This document shows positions 17,615-26,871 of a DNA stretch of 64,000 nt, one piece after another. Both the position numbers and the translations under genes were made by a program. Position 1 is the stretch's first letter; each line of letters starts with the position of its first letter. Source of the stretch: Mesorhizobium sp. BR1-1-16 (lineage in GTDB: Bacteria; Pseudomonadota; Alphaproteobacteria; Rhizobiales; Kaistiaceae); NCBI RefSeq assembly GCF_020165495.1, contig NZ_JAIUIE010000003.1, forward strand, positions 62,001-126,000, read 5' to 3'. The notes under the pieces were generated by a model. It did not search any database, was not told where the DNA came from, and saw only the letters and a program-made list of their open reading frames with translations.

Positions 17615-18006
17615 CCGCAGGCGCCCTTCATGGCGACGCCGTCCGCGACCACACGCACCTTGGCCGTACCGCTCGAAACCATGCCGAGCTGCTGCGCGGC
17701 GGCGCGGGAAACGTCGATGACCCGGCCGCCGACAAAGGGGCCGCGATCATTGATGCGCACGACGACGAACTTGCCGTTGCGGAGATTTTCAACCCGGACG
17801 CGGGTGCCAAAGGGGAGAGAACGGTGCGCCGCGGTCAGGGCGGCAGGGTTGTTGCGCTCGCCGCTCGCCGTCCGGCCGGAGAGCTTGTACCAGGAGGCCC
17901 GGCCGCACTGCGCGCCGGCCTGGGCCGGCTGGATGTTGAGGGACGTCGTCGCCGCAATAGCCATCAAGCCAGCCGTGATGGCCGGCAAATAGGTCTTGGA
18001 ACTCAC
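17611..18006 (-). CDS. RlpA-like double-psi beta-barrel protein (septal ring lytic transglycosylase family)
   Basis: The predicted 131-residue protein has a signal peptide (ending about AQA) and one double-psi beta-barrel domain with the RlpA landmarks [23 protein letters not shown] and [16 protein letters not shown]. RlpA proteins bind or cut peptide-free glycan strands at septa. There is no SPOR domain and no lipobox, so septal targeting is unproven. The start at GTG 18006 is supported by GGAGAG about eight bases upstream and by the signal peptide; an open extension to 18138 is ignored. Confidence 0.84.
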   Translation of the reverse strand: MSSKTYLPAITAGLMAIAATTSLNIQPAQAGAQCGRASWYKLSGRTASGERNNPAALTAAHRSLPFGTRVRVENLRNGKFVVVRINDRGPFVGGRVIDVSRAAAQQLGMVSSGTAKVRVVADGVAMKGACG

Positions 18007-18206
18007 CCGGTTACTCTCCGTTATCGCGCTCGCTGGCGCGCATCCACACCTGATCGAAGGAAGCCCTTGTTTGATGTCGTTCATCAACGGGCTAAAAAAG
18101 GCGAGAATGGGGCGCGGATTGTGCACCAAAACGCACACAGAGCCGTGGGCCAGGCCGCGTCTGGCTCAAGGCTCCCTGCTAAAACGCATCCGAGTAGAGA
18201 GCCGCG

Positions 18207-18995
18207 TCAGCCGCCAAGCCGCTCGATGAGCGCCATCGCGGCAGCTGGCGCCTTTGGCTTGAAGCCATTGATCATATAGATGAAAACGTCGCGCTTGCCC
18301 TTATTGTCTGCCTCGCCCGCAAGCCGCGGCAGATCATCGGGAAAACCACCTTCAGCGAAGGTACTGGCACGCGCGTGCCACTGGTCGAGGGCTGCGTCGG
18401 AATAGCCCACCGCCTCATCCTCGGAAGCGGCCTGCAGGCGAGCATAGACGAAGTCCGCCGTCGGATCGGCGATCATGGGAAAATGGTCGGAGTCCGCCAG
18501 CACGATGGCGACGCCGTAGCGCCGAGCCAGAGCTACGAAATCAGGCGACTTGAAGCTGTCGTGCCGCACTTCGACCGCATGGCGCAGCTTACGGCTGCCT
18601 TCGGTCTTCGGCAGCAGCGCGAGAAAGGCCTCGAAGTCTTCGGGATCGAACTTCTTGGTCTCCATGAACTGCCAGTTGATCGGGCCGAGCTTGTCGCCAA
18701 GTTCGGTGATGCCGCTGTCGATCAACCTTTGGATGGACTCGCCCGCCTCGGCGAGAACACGCCGGTTGGTTGTATAACGCGACCCCTTCAGCGCAAAGAT
18801 GAAGTCGTCCGGCGTCTCGGCCGCCCATTTGCGGAAGCTCTCCGGCTTCTGCGAACCATAATAGGTGCCATTGATCTCGATCGATGTGACATGCCGGCTG
18901 GCATGCTCCAATTCGCGCTTCTGCGGCAATCCCTCGGGATAGAATACGCCGCGCCAGGGCTCGAACACCCAGCCGCCGATGCCCACTTTGATCAT
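18207..18995 (-). CDS. DUF72 family protein (YecE-like, TIM-barrel)
   Basis: The 262-residue protein has the DUF72 pattern: KVGIGGWVFEPWRGVFYPEG at the start, SIEINGTYYGSQ, FALKGSRYTTN, VEVRHDSF and YARLQ. The family has a TIM-barrel fold and unproven biochemical activity. AAGGGAGGG precedes ATG 18995. It is divergent from the small membrane protein gene at 19081, whose EcfG-type promoter lies in the shared 85-base gap. Confidence 0.9.
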   Translation of the reverse strand: MIKVGIGGWVFEPWRGVFYPEGLPQKRELEHASRHVTSIEINGTYYGSQKPESFRKWAAETPDDFIFALKGSRYTTNRRVLAEAGESIQRLIDSGITELGDKLGPINWQFMETKKFDPEDFEAFLALLPKTEGSRKLRHAVEVRHDSFKSPDFVALARRYGVAIVLADSDHFPMIADPTADFVYARLQAASEDEAVGYSDAALDQWHARASTFAEGGFPDDLPRLAGEADNKGKRDVFIYMINGFKPKAPAAAMALIERLGG

Positions 18996-19025
18996 GAGAC
19001 CCTCCCTTGCGGCGAAAGGGTCGCG

Positions 19026-19050
19026 GGAACGCAACCGTCGATGCCGCGTT
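19026..19050 (+). promoter_or_regulatory. EcfG-type general stress promoter
   Basis: GGAAC (19026-19030) and CGTT (19047-19050) are separated by 16 bases, matching the consensus recognised by the alphaproteobacterial general-stress sigma factor EcfG/RpoE2 (GGAAC, 16-17 bases, CGTT). It points right, and the start codon at 19081 lies 30 bases beyond the -10 element, leaving room for the AAGAGGAG ribosome site. Confidence 0.6.
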
Positions 19051-19080
19051 GAAAGTTCGATTCTCAAGAGGAGACCACCA

Positions 19081-19335
19081 ATGATCTTCCGCTCGCGAAC
19101 CGTTGAACCTGTCGTGGTTCCGGAAATGTCGACCGCCAGCCGAACCCTGTCGGTTCTGGGCGGGCTGGCTTTGGCAGCAGCCTCTCTGCGCCCACGCCCG
19201 AACCGCTTTTTGTCGGTCCTCGCTCTGGCGACTGGCTCCTATCTCGCCTATCGCGGCGCGACGGGTCGCTGCCCGATCACCGAGGCTCTCGAAGAGCATT
19301 TCAGCGAGCACCCGGAACTGCCGCGGCGGCGCTAA
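19081..19335 (+). CDS. Small membrane protein with DUF2892/YgaP-like transmembrane region
   Basis: The 84-residue product has two hydrophobic segments (about 22-37, LSVLGGLALAAASL, and 43-58, FLSVLALATGSYLAY) followed by GATGRCPITEAL, a pattern seen in DUF2892/YgaP-type inner-membrane proteins. AAGAGGAG precedes ATG 19081. An EcfG-type promoter lies just upstream, so it is probably induced in general stress. No function is established. A strong hairpin follows the stop. Confidence 0.72.
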   Translation: MIFRSRTVEPVVVPEMSTASRTLSVLGGLALAAASLRPRPNRFLSVLALATGSYLAYRGATGRCPITEALEEHFSEHPELPRRR

Positions 19336-19338
19336 AAA

Positions 19339-19368
19339 AGATCCCGCTTCGCAAGCGAAGCGGGATCT
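19339..19368 (-). terminator. 13-bp terminator hairpin between convergent genes
   Basis: AGATCCCGCTTCG and CGAAGCGGGATCT pair perfectly around loop CAAG. On the minus strand the stem is followed by six Ts, so it is a strong terminator for the GlsB-type gene. It can also form after the rightward gene, but there the T-run is poor. Confidence 0.9.
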
Positions 19369-19374
19369 CTTGAT

Positions 19375-19629
19375 TCAGGCGCGGCGTCTGACGATCGCGC
19401 CCCAGATGAACAGGACGATCAGTGCGCCGACAACCGCGCCGATCAGTCCTGCCTGATCGTTCGGGCCATACCATCCAATCGCCTGGCCGAGCCAGGTGGC
19501 GAGGAAGGCGCCGGCAATGCCGAGGATGATGGTGAGAATGAAGCCCTTCGGCTCATTGTCGCCCGGCATGATGAATTTCGCGATCACACCGGCTACAAAG
19601 CCGATGATGATGGTCCAGATGATACCCAT
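19375..19629 (-). CDS. GlsB/YeaQ/YmgE family stress-response membrane protein
   Basis: This 84-residue protein has three hydrophobic helices and the family signature: GFVAGVIAKFIMPG at the N-terminus, then GFILTIILGIAGAFLATWLG, and GAVVGALIVLFIWG. These Gly-rich inner-membrane proteins are associated with stress responses, and their mechanism is not established. It converges on the EcfG-controlled gene and shares the terminator between them. No EcfG motif was found in front of this gene. Confidence 0.9.
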   Translation of the reverse strand: MGIIWTIIIGFVAGVIAKFIMPGDNEPKGFILTIILGIAGAFLATWLGQAIGWYGPNDQAGLIGAVVGALIVLFIWGAIVRRRA

Positions 19630-19747
19630 GGGTGCGTCCCTCGTCTCGCGTTAAGCCCGAGCTTCAATGCACGGCTTGCGAGGATGTTGCACCGATGACG
19701 CGATTTTAGCCAGATCGTACAGAAAAGCCCCGCACCCGGTCGGAAGA

Positions 19748-20167
19748 TCAATCGAGCTTGATGCCGCCGCGCATCGCCTTGACGCCCGAGCGCTTGGCCT
19801 TGCCCTCGAGCCGGCGCTCCTTCGAGGCCTTGGTCGGCTTGGTAGCCCGGCGGGGAACCGGTGGCGGAACGGCGGCGCGGATCAGTTCCGCCAGCCGCTC
19901 GATCGCATCGGCGCGGTTGCGGGTCTGGTCGCGGTGACGCTGCGCGGTGATGACGATGACGCCATCCTGGGTCAGCTTGGACCCGGCAAGCCGCATCAGG
20001 CGCACGGCGACGGCGTCGGGCAGCGATCGCGAGCGGCGCGCATCGAAGCGCAGTTGCACCGCGCTCGACACCTTGTTGACGTTCTGCCCACCGGGTCCCG
20101 ACGCGCGAATGAACGTTTCCTCGATTTCGCTCTCGTCGAGTTCGATCTCGTCGGTGATGCGGATCAT
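19748..20167 (-). CDS. arfB: Alternative ribosome-rescue factor / peptidyl-tRNA hydrolase ArfB
   Basis: The 139-residue protein has the release-factor domain 3 fold with the catalytic GGQ motif (residues 26-28, in SGPGGQNVNKV) and a basic C-terminal tail (TKPTKASKERR and KAKRSG). In ArfB (YaeJ) the tail enters the empty mRNA channel of stalled ribosomes and GGQ hydrolyses the peptidyl-tRNA. It lacks the codon-recognition domain of RF1 and RF2. It acts as a backup to tmRNA. The next leftward gene is 119 bases away. Confidence 0.93.
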   Translation of the reverse strand: MIRITDEIELDESEIEETFIRASGPGGQNVNKVSSAVQLRFDARRSRSLPDAVAVRLMRLAGSKLTQDGVIVITAQRHRDQTRNRADAIERLAELIRAAVPPPVPRRATKPTKASKERRLEGKAKRSGVKAMRGGIKLD

Positions 20168-20188
20168 GACGCGGCCAGGAAACGGCCG

Positions 20189-20455
20189 CTACTGCGCGGC
20201 CTTGGCCTCGGTGATCGCCGAATCATAGGCGGCGCAGATCTTGTCGAGATCGGTCGTCACCTCGGCGACCTGATCGACGGTCACCTGCTTGGCGCGCCAT
20301 GGCTGGGCCTGGGACGGATCCTTGGCGACGATCGCCTTGACGAGATCGGCGAGTTGGATCGACTTCGCCTGCAGCTCGTCCTTGGTGCAGGCGAAGGCCG
20401 CCGGCATCGTGGTGGCGAGAAGCATGAGAGCAAGAAGCGTGCGGCGCATCGGCAT
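20189..20455 (-). CDS. Small secreted protein, unknown function
   Basis: The 88-residue product has a signal peptide (MPMRRTLLALMLLATT, cleavage about residue 22) followed by a short helical domain with three cysteines in the whole protein or fewer: CTKDELQAKS at the mature N-terminus and LDKICAAYDSAI near the end, suggesting one disulfide. AGGGA precedes ATG 20455. I do not recognise a named family. It sits 21 bases upstream of arfB on the same strand, so the two may share a transcript. Confidence 0.6.
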   Translation of the reverse strand: MPMRRTLLALMLLATTMPAAFACTKDELQAKSIQLADLVKAIVAKDPSQAQPWRAKQVTVDQVAEVTTDLDKICAAYDSAITEAKAAQ

Positions 20456-20599
20456 GAAATCCCTGTCGCGAAACCAGTCCCCAATCCGGATATAGAAGGT
20501 TATCATGCTTTGTGCATCCATCCCGATCGCCGCGACGGCAACCGGCCTCCACGGCGCCGCGACGATGAACGCCAATCGACTGACCAGCAGGACGTAGAC

Positions 20600-21427
20600 A
20601 TGACCCATCCCGCCATCGCCGCCGGCAACGTTGCCGTGATCACGGGCGGCGCCTCCGGCATCGGCCTCGCCGCCGCGCGAAAGTTCCAGTCTCTCGGGCT
20701 CAAGGTCGCGATTGCGGACTGGAACGAGGACGCTCTCGACCGGGCGCGCGCGGCGCTCGGCCCGGAAGCGCTCGTGGTCAAGGCTGACGTCTCCAACCGC
20801 GTCGATGTGGAAGCCCTTCTCGACGCGGTGCTCGACCGGTTCGGCACGCCGAATGTAGTGATGAACAATGCCGGCATCGGCAATGGCGGCCCGGCGCTGG
20901 GCGAACTGGCAAGCTGGCAGCGGGTCCTCGGCACCAACCTTTTCGGCGTCGTCAACGGCGTGCAGGTGTTCGGTCCTGCGATGATCGCCGCGGGCAAGCC
21001 CGGCCTCATCATCAATACCGGCTCGAAACAGGGCATCACGACACCGCCCGGCGATACCGCCTATAACGTATCGAAGGCCGGCGTGAAGGTGCTGACCGAG
21101 GCGCTGGCGCATGAATTGCGCAATATCGCGGACGGGAAGGTCGAGGCCAAGCTGCTGATCCCGGGCTTCGTCTGGACTGGCCTGACGACGGGCGAGCGCG
21201 CCGTCAAGCCCGACGGCGCCTGGACACCGGAGCAGACCATCGACTTCATGCTCGCCTCGATCGAGCGCGGCGATTTCTACATTCTCTGCCCCGACAACGA
21301 GGTCGAGCGGCCGACCGACGAGAAGCGCATTCTCTGGGCCGCCGGCGACATCGTCGAGAACCGGCCGCCTTTGTCGCGCTGGCACAAGGACTACGGCGAC
21401 GCCTTCCAGGCCTTCCTGAAAGGCTGA
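20600..21427 (+). CDS. Short-chain dehydrogenase/reductase (SDR)
   Basis: This 275-residue classical SDR has the cofactor motif TGGASGIG (residues 15-22), NNAG for the central strand, and the catalytic YNVSK. D40 (ADWNED) at the end of strand 2 favours NAD(H) over NADP(H). The substrate is unknown. An active-site serine is expected in NTGSKQG. The ATG at 20600 was chosen because the Rossmann strand follows directly. A GNAT gene begins 3 bases after its stop region, so the two probably form an operon. Confidence 0.9.
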   Translation: MTHPAIAAGNVAVITGGASGIGLAAARKFQSLGLKVAIADWNEDALDRARAALGPEALVVKADVSNRVDVEALLDAVLDRFGTPNVVMNNAGIGNGGPALGELASWQRVLGTNLFGVVNGVQVFGPAMIAAGKPGLIINTGSKQGITTPPGDTAYNVSKAGVKVLTEALAHELRNIADGKVEAKLLIPGFVWTGLTTGERAVKPDGAWTPEQTIDFMLASIERGDFYILCPDNEVERPTDEKRILWAAGDIVENRPPLSRWHKDYGDAFQAFLKG

Positions 21428-21429
21428 GC

Positions 21430-21921
21430 GTGGTCGAGATCCGGCCGATCCGCGCGGACGATATCCCAGGCTTTCGCGACGCAGTCGACTGCGTCGCGCG
21501 CGAAAAGCGGTTTCTGGCCCGCACTGAGGGCCCGACACTGGAACAGGCGGCGGAGTTCGTCGGCGACAATCTGGCGAAGAACAATCCCCATCTCGTCGCC
21601 CTGGACGGGGCGGCGCTCATCGGCTGGTGCGACATCATCCGCAACGACCATCTGCCAATCTATGCCCATTCAGGGACGGTCGGGATGGGTCTGCTTCCGG
21701 CCTATCGCGGCCTCGGGATCGGCCGCCGCCTGCTCGAAGCGGCGATCGACTCGGCGCGTCTGGCCGGCATGACGCGGATCGCGCTGACTGTGCGCGCCGA
21801 CAATAGGGCAGCGGCACAGCTCTATCAGCGGATTGGCTTCGAGCCGGAAGGTTTCCACCGCCACACCGATTGCATCGACGGGATCTACTACGACACGCGC
21901 TCGATGGCGCTCATCCTTTGA
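21430..21921 (+). CDS. GNAT family N-acetyltransferase
   Basis: The 163-residue protein has the acetyl-CoA-binding motif A of GNAT enzymes (VGMGLLPAYRGLGIGRRLLE, with the RGLGIG pyrophosphate loop) and the motif B segment NRAAAQLYQRIGFEPEG. The acceptor cannot be predicted. The GTG at 21430 lies two bases after the SDR stop. Its 3' end overlaps the convergent ATPase gene by 11 bases. Confidence 0.9.
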   Translation: MVEIRPIRADDIPGFRDAVDCVAREKRFLARTEGPTLEQAAEFVGDNLAKNNPHLVALDGAALIGWCDIIRNDHLPIYAHSGTVGMGLLPAYRGLGIGRRLLEAAIDSARLAGMTRIALTVRADNRAAAQLYQRIGFEPEGFHRHTDCIDGIYYDTRSMALIL

Positions 21922-22489
21922 CCCGGTCGGCGACGAAGCGGACCCGGCTCTCGATATCGCTGCGCGGCAGTTCGACCAGCCGATAGCCGAGATCGGAATA
22001 GGCCGCGCGAAGCGACCAGTATTCCGCCTCGGCGGCCGCGAAATCATGCCGCCGCTCTTCATCGGCGACGAAAAGCTCAGGCCAGGGCGGCGCCATGAAC
22101 ACGTCATCGGCATAGCGCAGCCGCGTCACCGCCGCCTCGACCGCCGGCGGAACCCCGGCGCCGACGCTGCGGAACCAGGCATAGACGTCGACCAGCCCGC
22201 GATCGAACAGCGTCAGCCGTCCGCTGGCGGCTGCCTCCGCCAGCTGATGCATGGCGCGGGAAAGCACGAGTTGCGTGAAGCCGTCCATGTCCCGCCAGGG
22301 AACGGCGTCGCCGCCGATGAAGAGCTGTTCCCGCACGATCTGGCGTCCGGGCTCCATCTGGACGGCAAAGCCCCGCGCCGCGAGCGCTGCCAGAAGCGTC
22401 GATTTACCGCCGCCGGAGCAGCCGGAAATCATGACGAAGCGATCCTTGAGCGCGGCGAGGCGGCCGAAATCATCGTCGATGGCGAACAT
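21911..22489 (-). CDS. Small P-loop ATPase/kinase (AAA_28-like)
   Basis: The 192-residue protein carries a Walker A motif GCSGGGKST (residues 23-31) soon after the N-terminus, followed by LFDRGLVDVYAWF, which resembles the DRG/Walker B and lid region of nucleoside- or NadR-type kinases. The rest is helical with no other domain. It may phosphorylate a small molecule; the substrate is unknown. The ATG at 22489 is preferred over a TTG at 22510. It overlaps the 3' end of the GNAT gene by 11 bases, convergent. Confidence 0.82.
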   Translation of the reverse strand: MFAIDDDFGRLAALKDRFVMISGCSGGGKSTLLAALAARGFAVQMEPGRQIVREQLFIGGDAVPWRDMDGFTQLVLSRAMHQLAEAAASGRLTLFDRGLVDVYAWFRSVGAGVPPAVEAAVTRLRYADDVFMAPPWPELFVADEERRHDFAAAEAEYWSLRAAYSDLGYRLVELPRSDIESRVRFVADRVKG

Positions 22490-22706
22490 GGTCGAACCTT
22501 TGGCGCGCAAGGCTATGGGCTAGAAGACCGGCGGCCCTATCTCGTCGCGATGAACGCGCCGGACAAGGACAACGCCGACAAGGCGCGCGGCTATGTGCTG
22601 ATAGGGAAGAAGCGTGGATGGGCCGATGAATGCCGACGATCACCGTCCCGGCAAGAACGACCCGATCGGGCTCGTCTTGTTGATAGCCGAACGGCGATCT
22701 CTCCCG

Positions 22707-23081
22707 TCAACCGATCTCGCCCACCCAGGGATGCCTGAATTCGGCGTAGACGGCTTGGGACGGAGCAGGAAATGTCGGATCGGCGAACGAGCCGACTCCG
22801 ACGGCGATCATGTCGGGCTTTCGGCGTGGCTCCCAGAAGACCGTCGAGCCGCAGTCGGGACAGAAATGCAGCAGCACCGGAAATCCGCTGTCCGAGGGGC
22901 GCTCAAAGGAGCGGCTCGGCCCCTCGATCCGGACGTGATCGCGCCCAAAGAAGGCGGCGATGCCGAAGGCGCTGCCTGTCCGTTTCTGGCAGGCCGGACA
23001 ATGACAGAGCGAGACCTTTTCCGGCTCGCCGCTGCAGGTGACACGCAGTTCACCGCAGGCGCAAGTCGCCAAACGCTCCAA
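22707..23081 (-). CDS. GFA-fold (glutathione-dependent formaldehyde-activating enzyme-like) zinc protein
   Basis: The 124-residue protein has the CENP-V/GFA zinc fold with cysteine pairs CAC near the start, CHCPACQKRTGSAFG and CPDCG. GFA-family proteins bind zinc; many are not true formaldehyde-glutathione enzymes, so the catalytic role is uncertain. I chose TTG 23081 because AGGAGG at 23088-23093 sits six bases upstream, over a longer reading from 23114. The 217 bases between this stop and the ATPase gene at 22489 contain no convincing gene. Confidence 0.87.
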   Translation of the reverse strand: MERLATCACGELRVTCSGEPEKVSLCHCPACQKRTGSAFGIAAFFGRDHVRIEGPSRSFERPSDSGFPVLLHFCPDCGSTVFWEPRRKPDMIAVGVGSFADPTFPAPSQAVYAEFRHPWVGEIG

Positions 23082-23161
23082 GGATCCCCTCCTCAAAAAC
23101 CAGTCTTGGGCCAAGCCGCGAGCGAACCTGGGCTCGCCGAGGGACCACTGCGTCGCACACC

Positions 23162-26020
23162 CTACCGCTTCGGTCCCTTCCGTCCAGCGCTCGACCCTGC
23201 CCTGCCGCCGACCGAGCGGCCGCCGGGACGATGGTTCGAGGTCATCGGATCGGGCCGCTTCGGCCGGTCGCCATGATCGGCGGCGACCTGCGTCATGTTC
23301 GAACTCGCGCCCATTTCGTCGAGCGTCGGCTTGCGCGCGCGGCTCTTGAGACCGGATGATGCATCGCCGAGCGGCACTTCGGTGCGCTTCACCGTCATCT
23401 CGTCAAGATCGTTCTTGCGGGCGCGGGTAGGCGGCAGATTGCCGGCCGCCCCGTATTTCTTCTCCCCGCGATAGCCGCCGGTCCTGTCGTCGATCGCCGA
23501 CTGGCTCGCCAGCGGATCGTCGGCAATGGCGAGTTCGGTCTCGCGCAGACGCTTGATCTCGTCGCGCAGACGCGCCGCCGTCTCGAACTCCAGGTTGATC
23601 GCCGCCTCGCGCATCCGCTTTTCGAGGTCCTCGAGATGGGCCTTCAAATTGTTGCCGATGAGGGCCGTATCGGCGAGACCGGCATCGACGGTGACATGGT
23701 CCTGCTCATAGACCGAGGCCATGATGTCGCCGATCTGGCGCTTGATTGATTCCGGCGTGATGCCGTGCTCGAGATTATAGGCGACTTGCTTCTCGCGCCG
23801 CCGCTCGGTCTCGGCCATCGCCCGCTCCATCGAGCCGGTGATGCTGTCGGCATAGAGGATAACCTTGCCGTCGACGTTGCGCGCCGCGCGGCCGATCGTC
23901 TGGATCAGCGATGTCTCGGACCGCAGGAAACCTTCCTTGTCGGCGTCGAGGATCGCAACCCGCGCGCATTCGGGGATGTCGAGCCCCTCGCGCAGCAGGT
24001 TGATGCCGATGAGAACATCGAAGGCGCCGAGGCGCAGGTCGCGGATGATCTCGATCCGCTCCAGCGTCTCGACATCGGAATGCATGTAACGGACGCGAAC
24101 GCCGTTCTCGTGCAGATATTCGGTAAGGTCCTCGGCCATGCGCTTGGTCAGAGTCGTCACCAGCGTGCGATAGCCAGCCTTCGCCGTTTCGCGCACCTCG
24201 CCGAGCAGGTCGTCGACCTGCGTCTTCGCGGGGCGGATCTCGATCACCGGATCGATCAGGCCGGTCGGCCGAATGACCTGCTCGGTGAACACGCCGCCCG
24301 TCGCGTCCATCTCCCATCCACCTGGCGTCGCCGAGACATGCACGGTCTGCGGCCGCATCGCGTCCCATTCCTCGAAGCGCAGCGGCCGATTGTCCATGCA
24401 GGACGGCAGGCGGAAGCCATATTCGGCCAGCGTCGCCTTGCGCCTGAAGTCGCCGCGATACATCGCGCCGATCTGCGGGATGGTGACATGGCTCTCATCG
24501 GTGAAGACGAGCGCGTTGTCCGGCAGATATTCGAACAAAGTCGGCGGCGGCTCCCCCGGCAGGCGACCGGTCAGATAGCGCGAATAATTTTCGATGCCAG
24601 CGCAGGAGCCCGTCGCCTCGATCATCTCGATATCGAAACGGCAGCGCTGCTCAAGCCGCTGCGCCTCCAAAAGCCGCCCGGCCGCTTCCAGCTCGACGAG
24701 CCGCGCGCGCAGCTCGGTCTTGATCGAGGCGATCGCCTGGTTGAGCGTCGGCTTCGGCGTCACATAGTGCGAATTCGCATAGACCTTCACGAATTTGAGG
24801 TCAGCGGTCTTCTGCCCGGTGAGCGGATCGAATTCGGTGATGCTCTCGACCTCGTCGCCAAACAGCGACAAGCGCCAGGCGCGATCTTCAAGGTGGGCCG
24901 GGAAGATCTCGACCGTGTCGCCGCGCACCCGGAAGCTGCCGCGGACGAAATTGAGATCCTGGCGCTTGTATTGCAGGGCGACGAGATCGGCGAGCAGCTG
25001 ACGCTGATTGAGCTTTTCGCCCACCTCGATGCCGAAGGTCATCGCCGTATAGGTCTCGACGGAGCCGATACCGTAGATGCAGGACACCGACGCGACGATG
25101 ATGACGTCGTCGCGCTCCAGCAGCGAGCGCGTCGCCGAATGGCGCATGCGGTCGATCTGCTCGTTAACGGAGGATTCCTTCTCGATATAGGTGTCCGTCC
25201 GCGGCACATAGGCCTCGGGCTGGTAGTAGTCGTAATAAGAGACGAAATATTCGACCGCGTTGTCCGGGAAGAACGACTTGAACTCGCCATAGAGCTGGGC
25301 GGCCAGAGTCTTGTTCGGCGCGAGGATCAGCGCCGGCCGCTGCGTCCGCTCGATCACCTGCGCCATCGTGAAGGTCTTGCCCGAGCCGGTGACGCCGAGC
25401 AGCACCTGGTCCTTTTCCTGCCGGCTGACGCCCTCGACCAGTTCGGCGATCGCCGTCGGCTGATCGCCCTTCGGCTCGAAGGGTGAGACGATGCGGAATG
25501 GCTGCCCGCCCTCGGACTTCTGCGGCCGCTCCGGCCGGTGCGGCACCCACGTCTTGTCGCGCACCTCCTGCCGGCCATGCTCGATGAGCGCCGTCAGCGC
25601 TGCAACGGTCGCCGTCACCGAGGACGAGGCAAGGCTCGACGAGGCTTCGGCCTCTTCCAGTCCCATGTCCAGACCAGCGACGGGATTGAGGCCGCTGGCC
25701 GCGCGCTCGCGCGCCGAGCTGGCAACGCCGATCGAAGTGCCGCGACCTGACTTATACGCGCCCGACTCGGCTGCCTTGTCCTTGTCCTTGGCCTTGCCCT
25801 TCTTCCTGCCCTCGTCGACCGGCAGGTCGACCAGTTGCATGCGCTCAGGCCGGGCCCGCGGCGCGCGTTTCGGCTTCGGCGCGATCGGCTGCGCATCCGC
25901 AGCGCGCGCGATCTCGTCGATCCAGTCAGCGATATTGCCTGATAGCTCGGCGGAGCTGTCGGCTTCGAAAGCGGCCTGCGGCGCTTCGCCGAAGCCGGAC
26001 GGTTTGGAGCGTTTGGCCAT
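23162..26020 (-). CDS. uvrB: UvrABC excinuclease subunit B with long terminal extensions
   Basis: The 952-residue UvrB has the helicase-like core: Walker A GVTGSGKT (209-216), the beta-hairpin [12 protein letters not shown] that inserts between DNA strands, DESHV, and motif [10 protein letters not shown]. The UVR domain follows near residue 800 ([24 protein letters not shown] region). It verifies damage loaded by UvrA and recruits UvrC. About 170 extra residues, low-complexity and lysine-rich, precede the core that starts at [17 protein letters not shown], and about 100 follow the UVR domain. No ribosome site is visible before ATG 26020. uvrA and uvrC are outside the window. Confidence 0.96.
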   Translation of the reverse strand: MAKRSKPSGFGEAPQAAFEADSSAELSGNIADWIDEIARAADAQPIAPKPKRAPRARPERMQLVDLPVDEGRKKGKAKDKDKAAESGAYKSGRGTSIGVASSARERAASGLNPVAGLDMGLEEAEASSSLASSSVTATVAALTALIEHGRQEVRDKTWVPHRPERPQKSEGGQPFRIVSPFEPKGDQPTAIAELVEGVSRQEKDQVLLGVTGSGKTFTMAQVIERTQRPALILAPNKTLAAQLYGEFKSFFPDNAVEYFVSYYDYYQPEAYVPRTDTYIEKESSVNEQIDRMRHSATRSLLERDDVIIVASVSCIYGIGSVETYTAMTFGIEVGEKLNQRQLLADLVALQYKRQDLNFVRGSFRVRGDTVEIFPAHLEDRAWRLSLFGDEVESITEFDPLTGQKTADLKFVKVYANSHYVTPKPTLNQAIASIKTELRARLVELEAAGRLLEAQRLEQRCRFDIEMIEATGSCAGIENYSRYLTGRLPGEPPPTLFEYLPDNALVFTDESHVTIPQIGAMYRGDFRRKATLAEYGFRLPSCMDNRPLRFEEWDAMRPQTVHVSATPGGWEMDATGGVFTEQVIRPTGLIDPVIEIRPAKTQVDDLLGEVRETAKAGYRTLVTTLTKRMAEDLTEYLHENGVRVRYMHSDVETLERIEIIRDLRLGAFDVLIGINLLREGLDIPECARVAILDADKEGFLRSETSLIQTIGRAARNVDGKVILYADSITGSMERAMAETERRREKQVAYNLEHGITPESIKRQIGDIMASVYEQDHVTVDAGLADTALIGNNLKAHLEDLEKRMREAAINLEFETAARLRDEIKRLRETELAIADDPLASQSAIDDRTGGYRGEKKYGAAGNLPPTRARKNDLDEMTVKRTEVPLGDASSGLKSRARKPTLDEMGASSNMTQVAADHGDRPKRPDPMTSNHRPGGRSVGGRAGSSAGRKGPKR

Positions 26021-26022
26021 GG

Positions 26023-26037
26023 GTACGAAAGTAGAAC
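26023..26037 (-). promoter_or_regulatory. LexA-like half-perfect box at the uvrB start
   Basis: On the coding strand GTTC, seven bases, GTAC lie 3-17 bases before the start codon. The alphaproteobacterial LexA box is GTTC-N7-GTTC, so seven of eight positions match. SOS control of uvrB is plausible, but the site abuts the start codon. Confidence 0.35.
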
Positions 26038-26205
26038 GAGTCAGACGCTTTTTGAAGGGAGCGCGCCCTGAAAAAACGTCATGCCCGCCGCTTCGGCCGA
26101 TCGCCGTCGCCCGGCTGCATTGCCCTTGTCGGCGCATCCTGCGACAGTTGCGTCTGGACAGGCGCAAGATGCGTGCGCCGCACAAGAGCCAACGAGGCGA
26201 CCGCC

Positions 26206-26871
26206 ATGACAGGCAAGATCCTGGTGATCGCGCAGCAGAAGGGCGGCTCGGGCAAGACGACGCTGGCCGCTCATCTCGCAGTCGCACAGCTCGGAGCCGC
26301 CGATGGCGGCCGGGTTGCCATTCTCGACATCGATCCGCAGGGCAGTCTCGGCCAATGGTATGAGCGTCGCGAGCGGCGGCTCGGCGAGGGTGAGACCGGC
26401 CTGCTACTGCGCACCGCTTCCGGCTGGGGCGCCAAGCGCGAGGCGCGGCTCCTGGCGCGGGATCATGATCTCGTCCTGATCGACATGCCGCCGCGCTCCG
26501 ACATGGAAGCGCGCAACGCGATTGAGGCGGCCGATTTGGTCGCTGTTCCGGTTCAGCCGACACCGGTCGATCTGTGGGCGACCGAGGCAACGCTGGAACT
26601 CGTCGAAAAGGGCGGACCACCGGCGATCCTGATCGTCAATCGCGCCCCTGCCCGCTCGATCGCCGAGGCGACGCTCGCGCAATTGCAGAAGCTGGCCGCC
26701 CCCGTCGCCGCGAGCCAGCTCGGCAACCGCGTCGCCTTCGGCGCCACCATGGGCTCTGGCAGCACGGTCCTCGAAGCCTTTCCCCAATCCAAGGCCGCCG
26801 ACGAAGTGCGCGCGCTGGCCTCCGAATTACAGCGGCTGCTCGCCAGCCAACCCACGAAGGCATCCCGATGA
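26206..26871 (+). CDS. Orphan ParA-family ATPase
   Basis: This 221-residue ATPase has the deviant Walker [10 protein letters not shown] (residues 11-19), [12 protein letters not shown] for switch I and the [10 protein letters not shown] Walker B region. ParA-family ATPases position cargo such as plasmids, chemoreceptors or storage granules by moving over the nucleoid. No parB gene and no centromere-like repeat is nearby, so this is an orphan with unknown cargo. ATG 26206 is divergent from uvrB. Its stop overlaps the slyX start (ATGA), so the two are translationally coupled. Confidence 0.88.
   Translation: MTGKILVIAQQKGGSGKTTLAAHLAVAQLGAADGGRVAILDIDPQGSLGQWYERRERRLGEGETGLLLRTASGWGAKREARLLARDHDLVLIDMPPRSDMEARNAIEAADLVAVPVQPTPVDLWATEATLELVEKGGPPAILIVNRAPARSIAEATLAQLQKLAAPVAASQLGNRVAFGATMGSGSTVLEAFPQSKAADEVRALASELQRLLASQPTKASR

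Noticed and set aside
22490-22706. Possible decayed gene between the small ATPase and GFA genes
   Set aside because: A frame opening with ATG near 22550 runs into a low-complexity arginine-rich stretch and matches nothing I know; with no ribosome site it is more likely non-coding.
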